Origin: Propionibacteriaceae bacterium
GTDB taxonomy: Bacteria; Actinomycetota; Actinomycetes; Propionibacteriales; Propionibacteriaceae
Length of the DNA: 7,937 nucleotides
Assembly (NCBI GenBank): GCA_031255975.1
Contig: JAIRRM010000179.1
Location: forward strand, 1-7,937
Reading direction: 5' to 3'
In this document: in pieces, positions 5,234 to 7,937 of the stretch
Layout: each line of letters begins with the position of its first letter
Numbering within the stretch: the first letter of the stretch is position 1
The notes under the pieces: model-generated
What the model saw: the letters and a program-made list of their open reading frames with translations, nothing else
The model's database searches: none
Told to the model about the DNA's origin: nothing
Translations under genes and position numbers: made by a program

Positions 5234-7231
5234 ATGCGTCCTGAACATCTCGAACAGCTCTACACCCTGTCCCAGCCCGCGCTACATCCTGATGGCGCGT
5301 GGGCGGTTGTCTCCGCGAAACGGCAGAGTTTTGCCGCCGATGCCTACGTTGGTCAACTCTGGAAAGTGCCGCTTGAGGGTGGCAGCCCGGCGCGTATCAC
5401 CCGAGGTTTCTCCGACGGCGCGCCCAAGGTGTCCCCAGCCGGCAACCTAATCGCGTTCTTACGTGGTGGTCAGGGCAGCCCACCGCAACTGGCGGTGATG
5501 ACGGCTACCGGTGGCGAACCGATGGTGATTACCGACCAGAAACTTGGCGTTGCGGAGTTCGTGTTCAGTCCGGACGGAAAGCAGATTTTCTTTGCCGCCG
5601 CCCAACCCGAAGAAGGCCGTTACGGCACTATCGACGGGGTCGCCCCCGCCGCTGAAGACCCACGCCACATCACCAGTTTCCAGTTCCAGATGAACGCTCG
5701 TGGTTACACCGAGGACCAGCGAGTGCAGGTGTTTGTGATCGATACCCCAGACCCGAGCGCCGAACCGCCCATTGCACCCATCGGTCGTGCCAAGAAGGCG
5801 GCGGGGGAGAATGCCCCGAAACTGCTACCGGAGGCGAGGCAACTCACCAGTGGCGATTACGACCACATCAACCTATCTCCGGCAGCAGACGGCGTTATCG
5901 TCATCAGCGCGCGACATGAGGGTCGTGACAACGATCTGCGCGCTGACGCGTACCTGGTTCCCGCCGACGGTGGTGATCCGAAACTGCTCAATGAGCCGAT
6001 CCCCGGCCATATCCTCTCGGTTGAGGCCGCGGCTATCTCCGGCGATCAGCTTTACCTGGTCGCGGTGGACTTCGGCGAAACCGGTCAGGGTTACGCCGGC
6101 AGCAACCCCGGCCTTTACGTGCTCCCGGCTCAAGGCGGGGTACCGACCCGTATCAGCGATACGGAGCGCTGGTACATTAACGCGCTGAACCCGGTTCCCG
6201 CCGCCGACGCCGCGGTGCTGGTGATCGCCAACGAGCGCGGCAATGGCAAACTGTTGCGCGTAACAGCTGACGGCACCATGACGCCGATCCCCACCGAAGA
6301 CGGTGCCGCGGTGCACGGTGTGGCGTATGCCGCAGGCAAGGTGGTCATCACCGCCGCCAACGGCGACACCTTCGATGAGGTCAGCGATGTCACGACGCAA
6401 TCACGGCGGCTCACCGATTTCTCCGCCGACTTCCGGGCCGCAGCCGGTGTTCTCCCGGCTGCGGAAACCATCGCCACTAGCGGGGACGGCTACCCGGTAC
6501 ACGGTTGGGTAGTGAAGGCCGCCAACTACGATCCGGCGAAATCCAACCCGGTGATGCTCATGATCCATGGGGGGCCTTTCGCGTCGTATGGCAGCTACAT
6601 CTTCGACGAAGCTCAGGTGATGGCGGCGGCGGGTTACACCGTCGTTATGTGCAACCCGCGTGGCTCCGCCGGTTACGGGCAGCGGCACGGTCAAGCGATC
6701 ATTGGAGATCTGGGCAACCTAGACCACCAGGACATCATCGCATTCCTCGATCACGCGCTGGCGACAGTGCCGGGGCTTGACGCGGATCGAGTGGGCGTGA
6801 TGGGTGGCTCCTACGGCGGCTATATGACCGCTTGGCTACTCGGTCACGAAACCCGGTTCAAGGGCGGTATCGTGGAGCGCGGCTATCTTGACCCAGCTGC
6901 TTTTGTCGGCTCATCCGACATCGGTTGGTTCTTCGTGAAGAACATTCACGGTGCCGATACGGCCGAGTGGGAGCGGCAGTCGCCCACTACGTACGTTGAC
7001 AAGGTGGTCACCCCCACATTGGTCATCCAATCGGAGCAGGATTTACGCTGCCCGATCGCCCAGGCGCTGCGCTACTACACCGAACTGAAACTGCGCGGTG
7101 TGGATGCGGAACTGTTGGTGTTCCCCGGCGAGAACCATGAGTTGTCGCGCTCTGGCCGCCCGTTGCACCGTAAGGCCCGCTTCGAGCACATCCTCACCTG
7201 GTGGGCCAAGCACCTGCCGATCAACGCCTGA
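5234..7231 (+). CDS. S9 family serine peptidase (prolyl oligopeptidase/acylaminoacyl-peptidase type)
   Basis: The 665-residue protein combines an N-terminal beta-propeller (about 1-400, with recurring segments such as HPDGAW, VSPAGNLIAF and FSPDGKQIFF) with a C-terminal alpha/beta-hydrolase domain. The catalytic triad is visible: Ser526 in GGSYGGYM, Asp603 in EQDLRCP, and His635 in GENHELSR. HGGPFASYG just ahead of the catalytic core is typical for the oxyanion region. Such enzymes cleave short peptides, after proline or releasing acylated residues; the propeller keeps large substrates out. No signal peptide or membrane segment is seen, so it is probably cytoplasmic. The ATG at 5234 gives MRPEHLEQL, a typical N terminus. 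The GTG at 5171, overlapping the upstream stop, would add 21 residues rich in Ala, Arg and Ser that look non-native. The exact specificity is open. Confidence 0.92.
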   Translation: MRPEHLEQLYTLSQPALHPDGAWAVVSAKRQSFAADAYVGQLWKVPLEGGSPARITRGFSDGAPKVSPAGNLIAFLRGGQGSPPQLAVMTATGGEPMVITDQKLGVAEFVFSPDGKQIFFAAAQPEEGRYGTIDGVAPAAEDPRHITSFQFQMNARGYTEDQRVQVFVIDTPDPSAEPPIAPIGRAKKAAGENAPKLLPEARQLTSGDYDHINLSPAADGVIVISARHEGRDNDLRADAYLVPADGGDPKLLNEPIPGHILSVEAAAISGDQLYLVAVDFGETGQGYAGSNPGLYVLPAQGGVPTRISDTERWYINALNPVPAADAAVLVIANERGNGKLLRVTADGTMTPIPTEDGAAVHGVAYAAGKVVITAANGDTFDEVSDVTTQSRRLTDFSADFRAAAGVLPAAETIATSGDGYPVHGWVVKAANYDPAKSNPVMLMIHGGPFASYGSYIFDEAQVMAAAGYTVVMCNPRGSAGYGQRHGQAIIGDLGNLDHQDIIAFLDHALATVPGLDADRVGVMGGSYGGYMTAWLLGHETRFKGGIVERGYLDPAAFVGSSDIGWFFVKNIHGADTAEWERQSPTTYVDKVVTPTLVIQSEQDLRCPIAQALRYYTELKLRGVDAELLVFPGENHELSRSGRPLHRKARFEHILTWWAKHLPINA

Positions 7232-7283
7232 TCCGGCACAATCCGCAACGGCGAAGACGAGAATACGAAGGGAAGCACTACCA

Positions 7284-7937
7284 ATGGGTTCCATCGAGAC
7301 GGTACTTACCGATCTGCCCGATACCTTGGCCTGGCAGGAGGAGGTGTACCTCCATTTACACCAGAATCCGGAATTATCCGGACGTGAAGTGAAGACATCC
7401 GCCTTGGTGGCCGAGAAACTTGCCGCCTGGGGTTACGAGGTTATCAAGATCGGGGGCGGTGTCGTCGGCGTCATGCGCAACGGCGATGGCCCGGTGGTGC
7501 TCACCCGCGCCGATATGGACGCGCTGCCGGTCACCGAGGCCACCGGGTTGCCGTACGCCTCCACCGTAACCGACATCGATGACGAAGGCCGTCAAGTGGG
7601 GGTGATGCACGCCTGCGGTCACGACGTGCATGTCACCACCCAGCTTGGAGCCGCCGAACTGATTGCCAAGCATCGTGACGCTTGGGGCGGTACCTTTATT
7701 CCGCTGTTCCAGCCCGCCGAGGAGACGGTGGGAGGGGCGCAAGGCATGGTGGACGCGGGACTGGTGGCCGCCATCCCCCGGCCAGATGTGGCCTACGGGC
7801 AGCATGTGTTCGGCAATAAAACCGGGCATGTCGCCGTACATCCCGGGCCCACCATGAGCGCCACCGACTCCATCCGGGTCACCGTATGGGGCAAGGGAAC
7901 CCACGGCTCCATGCCGAACCAGGGCGTCGATCCCATA
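7284..7937 (+). CDS. M20D family metallo-amidohydrolase (hippurate/N-acyl-amino-acid hydrolase type), 3' end cut by window edge
   Basis: The 218 residues seen make up about half of a typical 390-440-residue M20D enzyme, which removes acyl groups from N-acyl amino acids or splits related amides with a two-metal site. The start of the family pattern is clear: LHQNPELSGREVKTS at 25-39, RADMDALPV at 75-83, metal ligands Cys111 and His113 in HACGHD, Glu146-Glu147 in PAEET, and His174 in GQHVFG. HGSMPNQGVDP at 207-217 opens the dimerisation (lid) domain, where the reading is cut. The ATG at 7284 has AAGGGA (7268-7273) 10 bases upstream, so unlike its two upstream neighbours it has a conventional ribosome-binding site. 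It follows the S9 peptidase stop by 52 bases with no terminator, suggesting cotranscription. Substrate assignment within M20D is not possible from this part. Confidence 0.91.
   Translation, partial: MGSIETVLTDLPDTLAWQEEVYLHLHQNPELSGREVKTSALVAEKLAAWGYEVIKIGGGVVGVMRNGDGPVVLTRADMDALPVTEATGLPYASTVTDIDDEGRQVGVMHACGHDVHVTTQLGAAELIAKHRDAWGGTFIPLFQPAEETVGGAQGMVDAGLVAAIPRPDVAYGQHVFGNKTGHVAVHPGPTMSATDSIRVTVWGKGTHGSMPNQGVDPI

Overview
The window looks like chromosomal DNA of a high-GC Gram-positive bacterium (Actinomycetota). This rests on the GC-rich coding sequence, a GTG-started FasR-type regulator directly upstream of fabD and fabH (the order known from Streptomyces), an almost perfect HAIR (HspR) operator in front of a small heat-shock gene, a tRNA without encoded CCA, and two genes that appear to be leaderless. 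I cannot resolve the order or genus. I see no mobile element, CRISPR array, phage gene or clear sign of recent transfer.

Left part, minus strand (1-2853): fasR, then fabD, then fabH, which runs off the left edge. This is the start of a type II fatty acid synthase cluster. FabD loads malonyl groups onto acyl carrier protein, FabH makes the first condensation, and FasR is the likely transcriptional activator. fabD and fabH overlap by four bases (ATGA). A 17-base inverted repeat lies across the fasR stop codon, just upstream of fabD, and is a candidate FasR operator.

Middle (2854-3956): a 160-base divergent region separates fasR from hsp20, which encodes an Hsp20/alpha-crystallin chaperone. It holds one near-consensus and one degenerate HspR site. 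A strong hairpin follows hsp20. A 271-base gap with no convincing gene leads to a tRNA-Val(UAC), followed by a 166-base spacer with short hairpins.

Right part, plus strand (3957-7937): three hydrolase genes in tandem. They encode a metal-dependent amidohydrolase of the prolidase-like group, an S9 prolyl-oligopeptidase-family serine peptidase, and an M20D metallo-amidohydrolase cut by the right edge. Together they suggest stepwise breakdown of peptides or N-acyl amino acids, probably in the cytoplasm since none shows a signal peptide. The first two have a TANNNT hexamer 6-7 bases before the ATG and no Shine-Dalgarno, as in leaderless actinobacterial mRNAs. The third has a purine-rich ribosome-binding site.

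No wholly new system is evident. The points most worth a second look are regulatory: the FasR-type palindrome, the HAIR pair shared by fasR and hsp20, the Shine-Dalgarno of fasR placed in a small hairpin loop, and the paired leaderless starts.
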